From NCBI RefSeq assembly GCF_000317245.1, contig NZ_AJLJ01000249.1, positions 1 through 44,029 of the forward strand: a stretch of DNA of 44,029 bases, in the 5' to 3' direction. The notes below the pieces were generated by a model that did no database searches, had not been told where the DNA came from, and saw nothing but the letters and a program-made list of their open reading frames with translations. Positions within the stretch are counted from its first letter, which is position 1, and each line of letters starts with the position of its first letter. Of this stretch, positions 24,295 to 31,794 are shown piece by piece. A program made the position numbers and the translations under genes. Source of the stretch: Fischerella muscicola SAG 1427-1 = PCC 73103. GTDB taxonomy: Bacteria; Cyanobacteriota; Cyanobacteriia; Cyanobacteriales; Nostocaceae.

Positions 24295-24738
24295 CTACTG
24301 CAACCGCAAAGCATAATGGTAAAACTCTTCATCCTTTATGTATCCTCGTGCTTCATATAGTTTTTGCGCGTTTGTGTTAGAAATTTGAGTAGCTAAAATC
24401 ACTCGAACTGCTCCACTCTCTTTTGCGTATTTTTCCACAGTACTCATCAATAACTTTGCAACTCCCTTCCTACGATACGACTCTTCTACATACAAATCGT
24501 TCAATATCCATACTCGTTTCATCGACACTGAAGAAAAGCTGGGGTAGAGCTGAGTAAACCCAACTATTTTCCCATTGTCATTAGCTACAAATACTATCGA
24601 ATCATTATTATCAAAACGCTCTTTTAGAAACTGCTTGGTAGCTTCAAGATCTGATACCTGATTGTAAAAAACACGATACCGATCAAACAGTACCGAAATA
24701 CTTTCAAGATACTCAATATTAGCTAAAAAAACTTCCAT
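24295..24738 (-). CDS. GNAT-family N-acetyltransferase
   Basis: The 147-residue cytoplasmic protein has the GNAT fold: VGFTQLYPSFSS strand, WILNDLYVEESYRRKGVAKLLM (acetyl-CoA motif RRKGVA), then VRVILATQISNTNAQKLYEARGYI. The closest general type is the single-domain acetyltransferases acting on small molecules or protein N-termini; the substrate is not predictable. It converges on the CxCxxC protein gene. Nothing in the 240-base spacer on its 5' side links it to the PHP gene. Confidence 0.85.
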   Translation of the reverse strand: MEVFLANIEYLESISVLFDRYRVFYNQVSDLEATKQFLKERFDNNDSIVFVANDNGKIVGFTQLYPSFSSVSMKRVWILNDLYVEESYRRKGVAKLLMSTVEKYAKESGAVRVILATQISNTNAQKLYEARGYIKDEEFYHYALRLQ

Positions 24739-24978
24739 TATGTGCTTTCATCACTTCAATACTGTAGGTTTTATCATTCACCGCATGGGGTCTTTCCGCA
24801 AGGATGATAAAACAAGAGTAATTACACTTAAAATAGAGATCTGCGTAGGTGCGATCGCATTTTTAAACAACTGTGTATTGCGATCAACCGCACACCAAGT
24901 CAAAAATAGGAAGTTAAAAGAGTTGAAAAATGATGAATTCTGAACTTTCATCATTCATAATTCATTATTTTTCCGTGT

Positions 24979-25668
24979 TTACAATCGCTGCAATAAACTC
25001 AAACCATGAGTATCAGTCCCACAGGTGTTATAAAGTCCGTATTCAACAGCTAACTGTTGGACTTGTTGTGATTCTGTCGCACTGGGTTTCCAAGGTTTTG
25101 GGTTGTTGTAGGCGTAGAAAGTTTCCACACCGTTAATACCAAGTTCAGCAGCAGCAGGAATTAATTCTAAATGCGATTTTCTATAGCGTGCTGGGTGAGC
25201 AAGTACTGCTAACCCGCCAGCTTTTTGAATCGCACCAATGACATTAGCTGCTTGATACTCTTCTCCTGTAGTAATTCTCCTTTGGATGTATGGCTTGATA
25301 CTTGAGTGATTAGTATCGAAGGCATAAGCCAAAATGTGAACTTCTATACCGAGCAAATCAGCATTAATTTCTACACCACTCCAGAGGTGAGGAACAGCTA
25401 CACCTGGGTGATTCCATCGCCAATCTTCCAGCCATTGTTGTGCTGTATGGTAGCCAGATATACTATGATGATCAGTGATTGCAAGTCCTTCTAAACCGAT
25501 AGCGATCGCTTGTTCCATTAACCCACTAGGCTGTAATTTGCCATCAGAGTAAATGGTGTGCATGTGAAAGTTGAAGCATTTCGGACAACTTTGAGCATCG
25601 ATGTTTTGAAATACTTCTTCTAATAATTCTCTAGAGGCAAAAGCAGTCCGAACACAATTGACAGTCAT
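24979..25668 (-). CDS. PHP-domain metal-dependent phosphoesterase
   Basis: The 229-residue cytoplasmic protein is a stand-alone PHP domain. It has FHMHTIYSDGKLQP (His35, His37, Asp42), LAITDHHSI (Asp66, His67), LAVLAHPARY and near the C-terminus CGTDTHGLS, which together supply the trinuclear metal site. Family members hydrolyse nucleotide or histidinol phosphates, or 3',5'-bisnucleotides (YciV/RnaAM type). The short length and context do not decide between these. Five cysteines, including SCPKC near residue 28, are unusual for the domain. The 341 bases upstream contain its promoter and a terminator-like hairpin on the opposite strand. Confidence 0.85.
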   Translation of the reverse strand: MTVNCVRTAFASRELLEEVFQNIDAQSCPKCFNFHMHTIYSDGKLQPSGLMEQAIAIGLEGLAITDHHSISGYHTAQQWLEDWRWNHPGVAVPHLWSGVEINADLLGIEVHILAYAFDTNHSSIKPYIQRRITTGEEYQAANVIGAIQKAGGLAVLAHPARYRKSHLELIPAAAELGINGVETFYAYNNPKPWKPSATESQQVQQLAVEYGLYNTCGTDTHGLSLLQRL

Positions 25669-25686
25669 AACCCCCTCTTTTTTGTG

Positions 25687-25772
25687 AATGAGTGATAGTT
25701 AACACTCCAACACAACCTATTCATAGCTCGAAATTTACCAGCACTTTTACATAGTGTTGGTGGCTTTTTTTT
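25687..25772 (+). ncRNA. Candidate small RNA ending in a terminator
   Basis: A small hairpin (GAGTG / CACTC, 25690-25707) is followed by an unpaired CAACACAACC stretch. A terminator hairpin then pairs ACCAGCAC with GTGTTGGT (one G:U) and runs into eight Ts (25736-25772). No plus-strand gene lies upstream for this terminator to serve. TTGACA at 25654 is a possible -35, but no good -10 was found. This is a hypothesis; the terminator itself is well formed. Confidence 0.3.
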
Positions 25773-25892
25773 AAGCTTGGTTGGTAATATTTTTCAATAT
25801 GTTAAGACTACGTTAGCAAATTTAAATGCAATTGGTCATGAGTATTTTCGATTGCCAACCTCAACAAAAGTAATCAATGTTGCCAATAACAT

Positions 25893-25999
25893 CCGTTATT
25901 TACACAAAGCATCGATATAGAAATAACGGCTATAATACTTATGAATCAAGTGCAAGCTCTACTTGATTAGGGAAAAAATCAACCTAATCAGATGTATTT
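25893..25999 (-). terminator. Hairpins downstream of purM
   Basis: On the minus strand, past the purM stop, TGATTAGG...CCTAATCA forms a stem with a T-rich loop. Its 3' arm overlaps AATCAAG...CTTGATT, a second possible stem. A third, CCGTTATTT...AAATAACGG (25893-25929), follows. The first two share bases and cannot form at once. They may terminate purM transcription, although no clean stem plus T-run was seen. Confidence 0.35.
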
Positions 26000-26009
26000 A
26001 ATTTGTCAT

Positions 26010-27038
26010 TTATTCCGGTAAACCTAATAATTCACCGGAGCCAGTAATCACTTCACCAATGACATAAGTTGCAATATTTTGTGACTCAAAATGATCAACT
26101 GCTAGCTGTACTTGTTGGGGAGGTACAAGTAAAACAAAACCGATCCCCATGTTGAAAGTGTTATACATCGCTTGAGGACTCACCGAACCAGTCTCAGCCA
26201 ACCATTGAAATACAGGTGGAATAGACCAAGCGTCAGTATCAATTTTAATTGCTTGCCCTTGTCCTAAACATCGGGGTAAATTTTCTGGTAAGCCACCACC
26301 AGTAATATGAGCCATACCGTGAATTTGTAAACCCGCTTGGCGTGCAGCGAGAACGGGTTTGACATAGATGCGGGTAGGTGTGAGGAAAGTTTCTCCTAAA
26401 GTTTTGCCACCAAGTAATTCTAGGCGTTGATCCCAAGCAAACCCGTGATCAGAGATAATTTTCCTAACTAAACTATAGCCATTACTGTGAACACCTGCGC
26501 TACTCAGAGCGATCGCCACATCTCCCACTTGTACTTGCGAACCATCGAGTAGCTGACTTTTTTCTACAACTCCCACACAAAAGCCAGCCAAATCATACTC
26601 ACCAGTTTGGTAGAAACCTGGCATTTCTGCTGTTTCTCCCCCCAACAAAGCACAACCCGCTTGTTTGCAACCAGAAGCAATACCCGCCACAACTTGAGTT
26701 AATTGCTCTTTCTCTAACTTCCCAGTTGCCAGGTAATCCAAAAAAAATAGTGGTTCCGCGCCAGATGTCAACACATCATTCACGCACATCGCTACCAAAT
26801 CAACCCCAACGGTGTCATGGATGTTGAGAGTGTGAGCAATTTTGAGCTTTGTACCTACACCATCAGTACCAGAAACTAACACTGGTTCCTGCAAACCAGT
26901 TGGTAACTGAAAGTAGCCGCTAAAGCCTCCCAATCCGCCTAACACTTCCGGCCTAAAAGTGCTATGAACCAAATTACGAATCTGAGTTACAAAAGCTCGA
27001 CCAGCCTCAACATCAACTCCTGCGTCCTTATAATCCAT
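26010..27038 (-). CDS. purM: Phosphoribosylformylglycinamidine cyclo-ligase PurM
   Basis: The 342-residue AIR synthetase catalyses the ATP-dependent ring closure of FGAM to AIR in purine synthesis. Family hallmarks are present: MDYKDAGVDVEAG at the N-terminus, the LVSGTDGVGTKLKIA loop, VDLVAMCVNDVLTSGAEPLFFLDY, LLGGETAEMPG and the C-terminal AHITGGGLPENLPR. Length and both halves are complete. It is a single gene here, as in other cyanobacteria where pur genes are scattered. Its 5' spacer holds CAATGAC-type heptamer repeats in opposite orientations. Hairpins follow the stop. Confidence 0.96.
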   Translation of the reverse strand: MDYKDAGVDVEAGRAFVTQIRNLVHSTFRPEVLGGLGGFSGYFQLPTGLQEPVLVSGTDGVGTKLKIAHTLNIHDTVGVDLVAMCVNDVLTSGAEPLFFLDYLATGKLEKEQLTQVVAGIASGCKQAGCALLGGETAEMPGFYQTGEYDLAGFCVGVVEKSQLLDGSQVQVGDVAIALSSAGVHSNGYSLVRKIISDHGFAWDQRLELLGGKTLGETFLTPTRIYVKPVLAARQAGLQIHGMAHITGGGLPENLPRCLGQGQAIKIDTDAWSIPPVFQWLAETGSVSPQAMYNTFNMGIGFVLLVPPQQVQLAVDHFESQNIATYVIGEVITGSGELLGLPE

Positions 27039-27100
27039 TACTTACAACACCGTAATCAACGCCCCAACTACCTAGATTATCACCATAGACACTTTGTGTT

Positions 27101-27245
27101 GTCAGTTGTCCTTTGTCATTTATCCTTTGTCATTGGTCATTTGTTATTTGTGATCTGATTTTGGATTGGTTCTCTATAAAAATGTAGCGCATTGTATTAT
27201 TCAAGAATTATCACCAATAACTAATGACCAATGACCAATGACTAA
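27101..27245. repeat. CAATGAC-type heptamer repeats in opposite orientations
   Basis: GTCCTTTGTCATT-like units at 27101-27152 face complementary ATGACCA units (TAATGACCAATGACCAATGA) at 27222-27245. These are STRR-type repeats arranged as a loose inverted repeat between purM and the next small gene. Confidence 0.75.
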
Positions 27246-27246
27246 G

Positions 27247-27453
27247 TTAAAATACCTCATTTTCTTGACCACGCCACCATTCACCCAAATTCATTAAATC
27301 TTGGTGAATATCAGCCAAAGTATCAGCATATTCAGTTTCTGAAAGTGCCTCACGCAGTTCTTGGAGTTTCTTCAGTCGCAGTTGTACCATTAACCAAGGC
27401 TTGGCAATGCTATCAGTCGCTTCCATGTATTGGGCTAAGTCTTTGCTATCCAT
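27247..27453 (-). CDS. Small conserved hypothetical protein (68 aa)
   Basis: This is an acidic, helical 68-residue protein without signal or membrane segment: two predicted helices (DLAQYMEATDSIAKPWLMVQ and KLQELREALSETEYADTLAD), then QDLMNLGEWWRGQENEVF. The WW pair and composition resemble a small protein conserved in cyanobacteria, but I cannot assign a function. Support for it being real: a full-length ATG frame, a coherent amphipathic pattern, and no stronger gene on either strand. It lies between purM and sodB on the same strand, but the sodB terminator precedes it. Confidence 0.6.
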   Translation of the reverse strand: MDSKDLAQYMEATDSIAKPWLMVQLRLKKLQELREALSETEYADTLADIHQDLMNLGEWWRGQENEVF

Positions 27454-27512
27454 GTTTTTTATTTCTCAATTGTTGGATCTATAAGTTGCTCTAATACAAT
27501 CATGAATCAAAA

Positions 27513-27538
27513 ACAGTCACGACTGGCATCGTGACTGT
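27513..27538 (-). terminator. Terminator of sodB
   Basis: On the minus strand ACAGTCACGA, a TGCCAG loop and TCGTGACTGT are followed by TTTTTG. The perfect 10-base stem with a T-run, about 90 bases past the sodB stop, is a good intrinsic terminator. Confidence 0.75.
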
Positions 27539-27578
27539 CTTAAGTTTTAGTGAATCAATTGAAATTTCGACGAATCAC

Positions 27579-27615
27579 CAGTTATCAGTTTTTGCTCACT
27601 GTTCACTGATAACTG
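27579..27615. repeat. Inverted repeat after sodB
   Basis: CAGTTATCAGT and ACTGATAACTG form an 11-base stem with a 15-base loop, 10 bases past the sodB stop. TGTTCACTG is repeated beside it. It lies upstream of the intrinsic terminator and could protect the mRNA 3' end. It belongs to the ACTGATAACTG low-complexity repeats of spacers. Confidence 0.5.
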
Positions 27616-27625
27616 TTCACTGAAT

Positions 27626-28228
27626 TTAAGCCGCAGCATATTGTTCAGCGACAAAATCCCAGTTCACCAACTGATCCATGAAGTTCTTGATAAATGCTGG
27701 ACGAGCATTGCGGAAATCGATGTAGTAGGCGTGTTCCCAAACATCTAAGGTGAGAAGTGCCTTCTTACCATGAGCAAGAGGATTCTCTGCATTGGGTGTC
27801 TTCATCACCTTTAAGGTACCACCATCATCAATTAACCAAGCCCAACCGCTACCAAACTGAGTTGCAGCAGCATTAGAAAACTCATCTTTGAACTTATCAA
27901 AGCTGCCAAAATCTTTTTCAATTTTGGTAGCCAAATCACCTGTAGGTGTGCCGCCACCTGCTGGCTTCAAGCTATTCCAGAAGAAAGTATGGTTCCAAAC
28001 TTGGGCAGCATTGTTAAAAATACCTGTCTTGGAGGAATCTTTAAAAGCAAGTTGGATTACTTCTTCCAATGGCTTATCAGCAAGCTCTGTTCCCTCTGTA
28101 AGTTTGTTCAAGTTATCTACGTAAGCTTTGTGATGCTTGCCATAGTGGTACTCGAAAGTTTCAGCTTTCATACCGTATGGTTCTAAAGCATCAAATGCAA
28201 AAGGAAGGGGGGGCTGTGTAAATGCCAT
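27626..28228 (-). CDS. sodB: Iron superoxide dismutase SodB
   Basis: The 200-residue cytoplasmic enzyme dismutates superoxide. Metal ligands are His28 (EYHYGKHH), His80 (WNHTFFW), Asp162 and His166 (LDVWEHAYY). Gln76 in AAQVWNH and the AGGG run after the third helix are the iron-type signature rather than manganese-type. There is no N-terminal signal or membrane anchor, so this is the cytosolic FeSOD. The gene is monocistronic: its own terminator lies 90 bases downstream and a 562-base spacer lies upstream. A small palindrome (AAGCTTC, four bases, GAAGCTT) 36 bases before the start codon may be part of its leader or operator. Confidence 0.96.
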   Translation of the reverse strand: MAFTQPPLPFAFDALEPYGMKAETFEYHYGKHHKAYVDNLNKLTEGTELADKPLEEVIQLAFKDSSKTGIFNNAAQVWNHTFFWNSLKPAGGGTPTGDLATKIEKDFGSFDKFKDEFSNAAATQFGSGWAWLIDDGGTLKVMKTPNAENPLAHGKKALLTLDVWEHAYYIDFRNARPAFIKNFMDQLVNWDFVAEQYAAA

Positions 28229-28790
28229 TTTGTGAAATCCTCTCTTTACAGTTTTCCAGTTTAAAGCTTCAGTAGAAGCTTCGGAAAATAAATAACTAAG
28301 TGTTTAGCAGTTTAAGTTGCTTAACACTAGCAATAAAACTTAATAACTCGATTTTACTAGCAAATGTGGTACTAGAAGCGTCAATCTCAAGGTATAGAAC
28401 CACAAAAATGCTACCAAAAAACTTTTATTTGAGTATTAATACTAAAACATCTATCGTAGGTCTGATTTTAAACGCAGAGCAGATATTGTCAAGCAAACTC
28501 AGCAGACGTAATTCTCATGAATAAAGAGTTTCGTTATTAAATCTATTAGTTATTTTTATAACTCAATTGTAAACCATAACCCACAAAACTTTTATTCCTC
28601 TAAATGTGATGAATTTGACATGAAAGTTTCAAAAGTAAAGACTTGACATTAAGCAAAAAATATGTATATGGTTCAGTAAAAGTAACTTGTTTTAACATCA
28701 AAAACAGAGCAGAGTTACAGATGGCGATCGCCATTAAGACTGAGCGATACTCAGATTAAATCAACTTCGTCATCAGCAGCAGTTGTAAAC
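28229..28790. other. Spacer upstream of sodB
   Basis: This AT-rich 562-base stretch has no convincing gene. A 74-codon plus frame at 28300-28524 has no family resemblance. The palindrome AAGCTTC...GAAGCTT at 28265-28282 is the only clear structure near sodB. GCGATCGC occurs at about 28724, which is usual for the host genome. Confidence 0.45.
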
Positions 28791-29141
28791 ATGCAGCTCG
28801 CACTCCAACAATTAATAGTTCCTCCTGGACACCAATTATTGATCATTGATTGAGAAATCTATCCAGTACGAGATTTAGCAATTTAAATTGATATCACCTC
28901 TCGGACTCGTTTTAATAATTATGAGGCATTAGAAGTACCTGAACTATGGCGTTGGAATGGTAATAAGCTAGAAATCAACCTACTTCTTGATGGTAAATAT
29001 ATTGAATCAGATAAAAGTCCAAATTTCCCTGGTTTTCCAATTAATGAAATAATTTCTGAGAATTTAAATCTAAGTAAAAACTTTGGTATAAATGTGAGGA
29101 TGAAAGCATTTAGAGCTTTAGTTAGGGAAATTAAATCATAG
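28791..29141 (+). pseudogene. Decayed Uma2-family (DUF820) gene
   Basis: One frame carries pieces of a Uma2 protein. The start MQLALQQLIVPPGHQLLI is typical of the family N-terminus and ends at TGA 28851. After a second stop (TAA 28884) comes IDITSRTRFNNYEALEVPEL, then WRWNGNKLEI, SPNFPGFPI and a tail ending in MKAFRALVREIKS at TAG 29139. The middle of the protein, including most of the nuclease-like core with its acidic residues, is missing between the two parts. It is therefore an internally deleted, nonsense-bearing remnant. Uma2 genes are numerous and often decayed in filamentous cyanobacteria. Confidence 0.75.
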
Positions 29142-29180
29142 TATAATTATTAATTAATATACATAATCATAATCATAAAT

Positions 29181-29675
29181 ATGCATACAGCAAAAATCCT
29201 CAAACAATTAGAAGCTCAATTGCTGACACCAAAAAAATTTGCCCGTTATGGACAAGTAATTTTCCCAAGTAAAGATGGTAAAACATTTGATATAGAAGAT
29301 GCTCAATTAAAACTAGATAAAGGTACACCCCGTTTTTATATTATGCATTTGGAACGTCGTGGACGGAAATTTCACAAAATCACGCGCCACCTCCAATGCA
29401 CTCAATGTCTAGGTTCATTAGAAGGTAAAGACTGGTTAATTGCAGTGTGTCCTCCTAATAATGAAGTGGAAGAACCAGATTTAGAAAATATTTCTGCTTT
29501 CCGTATTCCCGGAAATTGTTTTATTAAATTAGATCTAGGAACTTGGCACGCAGGTCCATATTTTGAGCATGATAGTGTAGATTTTTATAATTTAGAATTG
29601 AGTGATACGAATGTAGTTGATCATTTCACTCATGATTTTTTGCAGAGTCAGCAGATAGAGTTTGAGATTGTATAG
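29181..29675 (+). CDS. Ureidoglycolate lyase-like (AllA family) protein
   Basis: The 164-residue cytoplasmic protein matches the AllA / ureidoglycolate hydrolase cupin family. It begins with LLTPKKFARYGQVI and has HKITRHLQCTQCLGSLEGKDWLIAV, FRIPGNCFIKLDLGTWHAGPYF and the family end VDFYNLELSDTNVVDHFTHDF. In the family the enzyme splits ureidoglycolate to urea and glyoxylate in allantoin breakdown. No other allantoin or urea gene is nearby, so the substrate here is unproven. It starts 40 bases after the Uma2 remnant. No Shine-Dalgarno is obvious before the ATG, which is preceded by AT-rich DNA. Confidence 0.82.
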   Translation: MHTAKILKQLEAQLLTPKKFARYGQVIFPSKDGKTFDIEDAQLKLDKGTPRFYIMHLERRGRKFHKITRHLQCTQCLGSLEGKDWLIAVCPPNNEVEEPDLENISAFRIPGNCFIKLDLGTWHAGPYFEHDSVDFYNLELSDTNVVDHFTHDFLQSQQIEFEIV

Positions 29676-29692
29676 CTAACGAAAATTTTTTG

Positions 29693-29793
29693 GTGTCTAC
29701 CTACGGTAGGCGCGTAGCGACTTCTGCAAGTAGCCGCTACTCTATGAGAAGCCGGGCTTCGTCCGTCTACGTGTCTACCAGAACGGTAGGCAC
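29693..29793. repeat. Dispersed spacer repeat with nested hairpins
   Basis: GTGTCTACC at the left and GGTAGGCAC at the right pair across about 100 bases. Inside are CTACC/GGTAG hairpins and a GCGTAGCGACTTCTGCAAG / TAGCCGCTACT stretch characteristic of GC-richer dispersed repeats in filamentous cyanobacteria. Composition is clearly unlike the AT-rich flanks. There is no coding capacity. Confidence 0.6.
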
Positions 29794-29950
29794 AAAGAGG
29801 AAATATAGCTTCTCAACTGAACTAACCACTAATAACCAACAACCAAGAACTAACTCTTGACAGATGTGAATCTACTATTTTCGGAATTAATGTAAAAATA
29901 TTTGTATTGATCTCTAATTTAATTTATTTAACTTAGTAAGACTCGGTATT

Positions 29951-30583
29951 GTGAAGACTCACATCGCCTCAGAACAAATGCATCTAAAATTTTCTCAAGA
30001 TATCAAGTTACTGTTACAACGGTTAGCTGAAAAGCCGTTGTCACTTGGAGATATCCTGGCAGAAACTTCGGAACGAGGTTTTAATTTGGTGATTGCATTG
30101 TTAGTTTTACCCTTTTTGTTTCCAATGCCACCAGGATTAACAGGGCCATTTGGTGGCGCTTGCTTGATATTGTCAATACAAATGGTTTTGGGTAGGCGAT
30201 CGCCTTGGCTACCTCGAAAAATAGCTACATATAAATTTCCTCGTGCTTTTGCCAATATTCTATTGCAAAATTTGCGACGTATTACCAGAATTCTAGAAAA
30301 AATTGCTCGCCCTCGGTTGTCCAAAATAGCTGCTCATCCTTACGTTTGGCGGTTTAATGGGTTTTGTATTTCTTGGTTAGCAGTGTTGCTAATATCACCT
30401 ATTCCTCTTACTAACCCTATCCCAACTATAGGTATTTTACTATTAGCGGTGGCAACAATAGAATCTGATGGTTTACTGATGTGTATTGGCTACATGTTTA
30501 CTGTTTTAACTACTCTATTATTTACCTTGATTGGTTATTTATTTTTTACAGCTCCAACTTTACTACCAGAACTCCTACGCTAA
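29951..30583 (+). CDS. ExoD family membrane protein
   Basis: The 210-residue inner-membrane protein matches the ExoD family (exopolysaccharide synthesis, ExoD). A soluble N-terminal helix region has LSLGDILAETSERGFNLVIALL, followed by the signature FPMPPGLTGPFGGACLILSIQ and GRRSPWLPRKI. Paired hydrophobic segments near 45-85, 140-165 and 180-205 include SPIPLTNPIPTIGILLL. In rhizobia ExoD affects exopolysaccharide and alkaline tolerance; the molecular action is not known. The start chosen is GTG 29951. An in-frame ATG at 29978 would shorten it by nine residues, and neither has a clear ribosome binding site. The stop is followed 50 bases later by the first copy of a structured repeat. Confidence 0.88.
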   Translation: MKTHIASEQMHLKFSQDIKLLLQRLAEKPLSLGDILAETSERGFNLVIALLVLPFLFPMPPGLTGPFGGACLILSIQMVLGRRSPWLPRKIATYKFPRAFANILLQNLRRITRILEKIARPRLSKIAAHPYVWRFNGFCISWLAVLLISPIPLTNPIPTIGILLLAVATIESDGLLMCIGYMFTVLTTLLFTLIGYLFFTAPTLLPELLR

Positions 30584-30632
30584 TAAACTAGCAATTGATT
30601 TTTTATTTAGAACTAGAAACTTTTACAAAAAA

Positions 30633-30710
30633 CCCTCAGTGCAGGACTGAGGGCAGCAATTAAGGTACATCTACCACTTTTATATCCATGGTGCTAACAA
30701 CAGCATCCGG
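30633..30710 (+). repeat. Structured ~80-base element, copy A
   Basis: A hairpin (CCCTCAGT, GCAGG loop, ACTGAGGG) is followed 10 bases later by GGTACATCTACCA. After an AT-rich stretch TTATATCC and about 17 bases comes GCATCCGG. The same order and spacing recur in copy B at 30789-30868. It resembles a conserved noncoding element or mobile-element end rather than a simple terminator. Strand is assigned from copy B's upstream TATAAT and is uncertain. Confidence 0.55.
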
Positions 30711-30788
30711 TAAAAATGAACGAATAGCAAAAATTTTCAATCTCTACCAAGGCAGAAGTTTTAATATATTTAAACGTGCTATAATAAA

Positions 30789-30868
30789 GCCCCCAGCCAG
30801 AGGCTGAAGGCTACAAACTCGGGTGCATCTACCATTTCTTTATCCGTCTGACTAATGAATGCATCCGG
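30789..30868 (+). repeat. Structured ~80-base element, copy B
   Basis: Hairpin GCCCCCAGCC, AGA, GGCTGAAGGC (one mismatch) is followed by 10 bases, GGTGCATCTACCA, TTTATCC and GCATCCGG, the same layout as copy A. The hairpin arms differ in sequence between copies but still pair, while the GGTNCATCTACCA and GCATCCGG boxes are identical apart from one base. A TATAAT hexamer sits at 30780-30785, just upstream. Confidence 0.55.
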
Positions 30869-31152
30869 AAGAATTTATAGATAGCGATCCCCGCTTTTGA
30901 TTTTGGGATGATCTTAATGATCCATGGGCAAAGACTGGTAATTTATCCCATTAGTTTTGATAGGTTCGTAGTAAGCACCAAGCGTGCTTAAATATTTGAG
31001 GACTGAAGTCCACCCTATTTCGACAATAATCTTTTATTTGTGAGAAGAGTAGTAGCGACCGCTACTTAATGATTTGCTTGGAAATAGGGGACGCACTGAA
31101 CTACAGTTATTGTTGTGGAGTAGTGAATATAAAAAAGTTTACGCCGAAGTTT
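30869..31152. other. Spacer before the fibrillin gene, with small hairpins
   Basis: No gene was recognised. AAGCAC/GTGCTT (near 30974-30991) and GGACT/AGTCC (near 31000) form small hairpins, and GTAGCGACCGCTAC lies at about 31051. An in-frame ATG at 31069 upstream of the fibrillin gene adds residues that do not resemble the family and is not used. Confidence 0.4.
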
Positions 31153-31764
31153 ATGAATAATGAACTAATAAATCTTAAACAAAAACTGATTGCGATCGCA
31201 GATTCTGCTGATATGGGATTTAACTGCACCCCAGAAGTAAAGCAGGAAATCGAAAGTTTGGCAGAAAAAATAGAGACTTTCAATTCCAGTAGTGAACCTA
31301 CAAAGCAAATGGAATTAGTACAAGGGCGGTGGCGGCTATTGTACAGTACATTTGGTTTAGAACGAGAAACGACTCTGCAACGTCTTTCTTTTGGAAAGCT
31401 ACCAAATGTGAATATCAGCGTTACTGGTATTTTTCAAGAAATTTATCTCATTGATCAGCAATATAATAACTTGATTGAGTGTACAGCCAGTTCTGGTATC
31501 AAAGCAGTTACTTTAGTTACAGGACGCTACACAATAGAAGACTCTCGGCGTCTAAATATAGATTTCCTGGAAACATCTGTCAAAAGTGCAAACAACAATT
31601 TAAGTGATTCCGCATTTCGAGAAGCTTTAGGAGTAGATCATGAGTCTCCTCTCGAATCACAACTTTCATTTAGTGGTTGGACAGATATTACCTATTTAGA
31701 TGAAAATTTCCGCCTGATGCGTGGGAATCAGAAGAATTTGTATGTCTTGTTGCGAGATGAATAA
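31153..31764 (+). CDS. PAP/fibrillin family (plastid-lipid-associated) protein
   Basis: The ATG at 31153 gives 203 residues starting MNNELINLKQKLIAIADS. Family features are KQEIESLAEKIE, the WRLLYSTFGLERE strand (usual form GxWRLLYST), LPNVNISVTGIFQEIYLI and the C-terminal LSFSGWTDITYLDENFRLMRG followed by YVLLRDE, which carries the conserved terminal Asp. The fold is lipocalin-like. Plastid homologues associate with thylakoids and plastoglobules and with lipid protection under light stress; cyanobacterial ones are less studied. There is no signal peptide, so it is probably a peripheral thylakoid protein. A solo MITE end (31776) lies 12 bases past the stop. Confidence 0.85.
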   Translation: MNNELINLKQKLIAIADSADMGFNCTPEVKQEIESLAEKIETFNSSSEPTKQMELVQGRWRLLYSTFGLERETTLQRLSFGKLPNVNISVTGIFQEIYLIDQQYNNLIECTASSGIKAVTLVTGRYTIEDSRRLNIDFLETSVKSANNNLSDSAFREALGVDHESPLESQLSFSGWTDITYLDENFRLMRGNQKNLYVLLRDE

Positions 31765-31775
31765 AGTTTATATTA

Positions 31776-31794
31776 CAATACGCTTGGTGTTAAG
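31776..31794 (+). repeat. Solo copy of the MITE terminal repeat
   Basis: CAATACGCTTGGTGTTAAG is identical to the left terminal repeat at 38802-38820. Further in, ATTCTTTGT is shared at the same distance. No matching right end is present nearby, so this is a remnant of the same element family. Confidence 0.7.

Noticed and set aside
25687..25735. Identification of the candidate small RNA as Yfr1
   Set aside because: The layout is similar, but the Yfr1 core ACTCCTCACAC is not present; the sequence here is CACTCCAACACAACC.
28300..28524. 74-codon plus-strand frame upstream of sodB
   Set aside because: Composition is that of AT-rich noncoding DNA, no family resemblance, and it lies in the sodB promoter region.
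30633..30868. Assignment of the duplicated element to a known ribozyme, riboswitch or transposon-associated RNA
   Set aside because: I compared it from memory with the twister and hammerhead ribozymes and with known TnpB/IscB guide-RNA scaffolds and saw no convincing match, so it is left unnamed.
31069..31152. Upstream start for the fibrillin-type gene
   Set aside because: The 28 extra residues do not fit the family. The ATG at 31153 gives the standard N-terminus.
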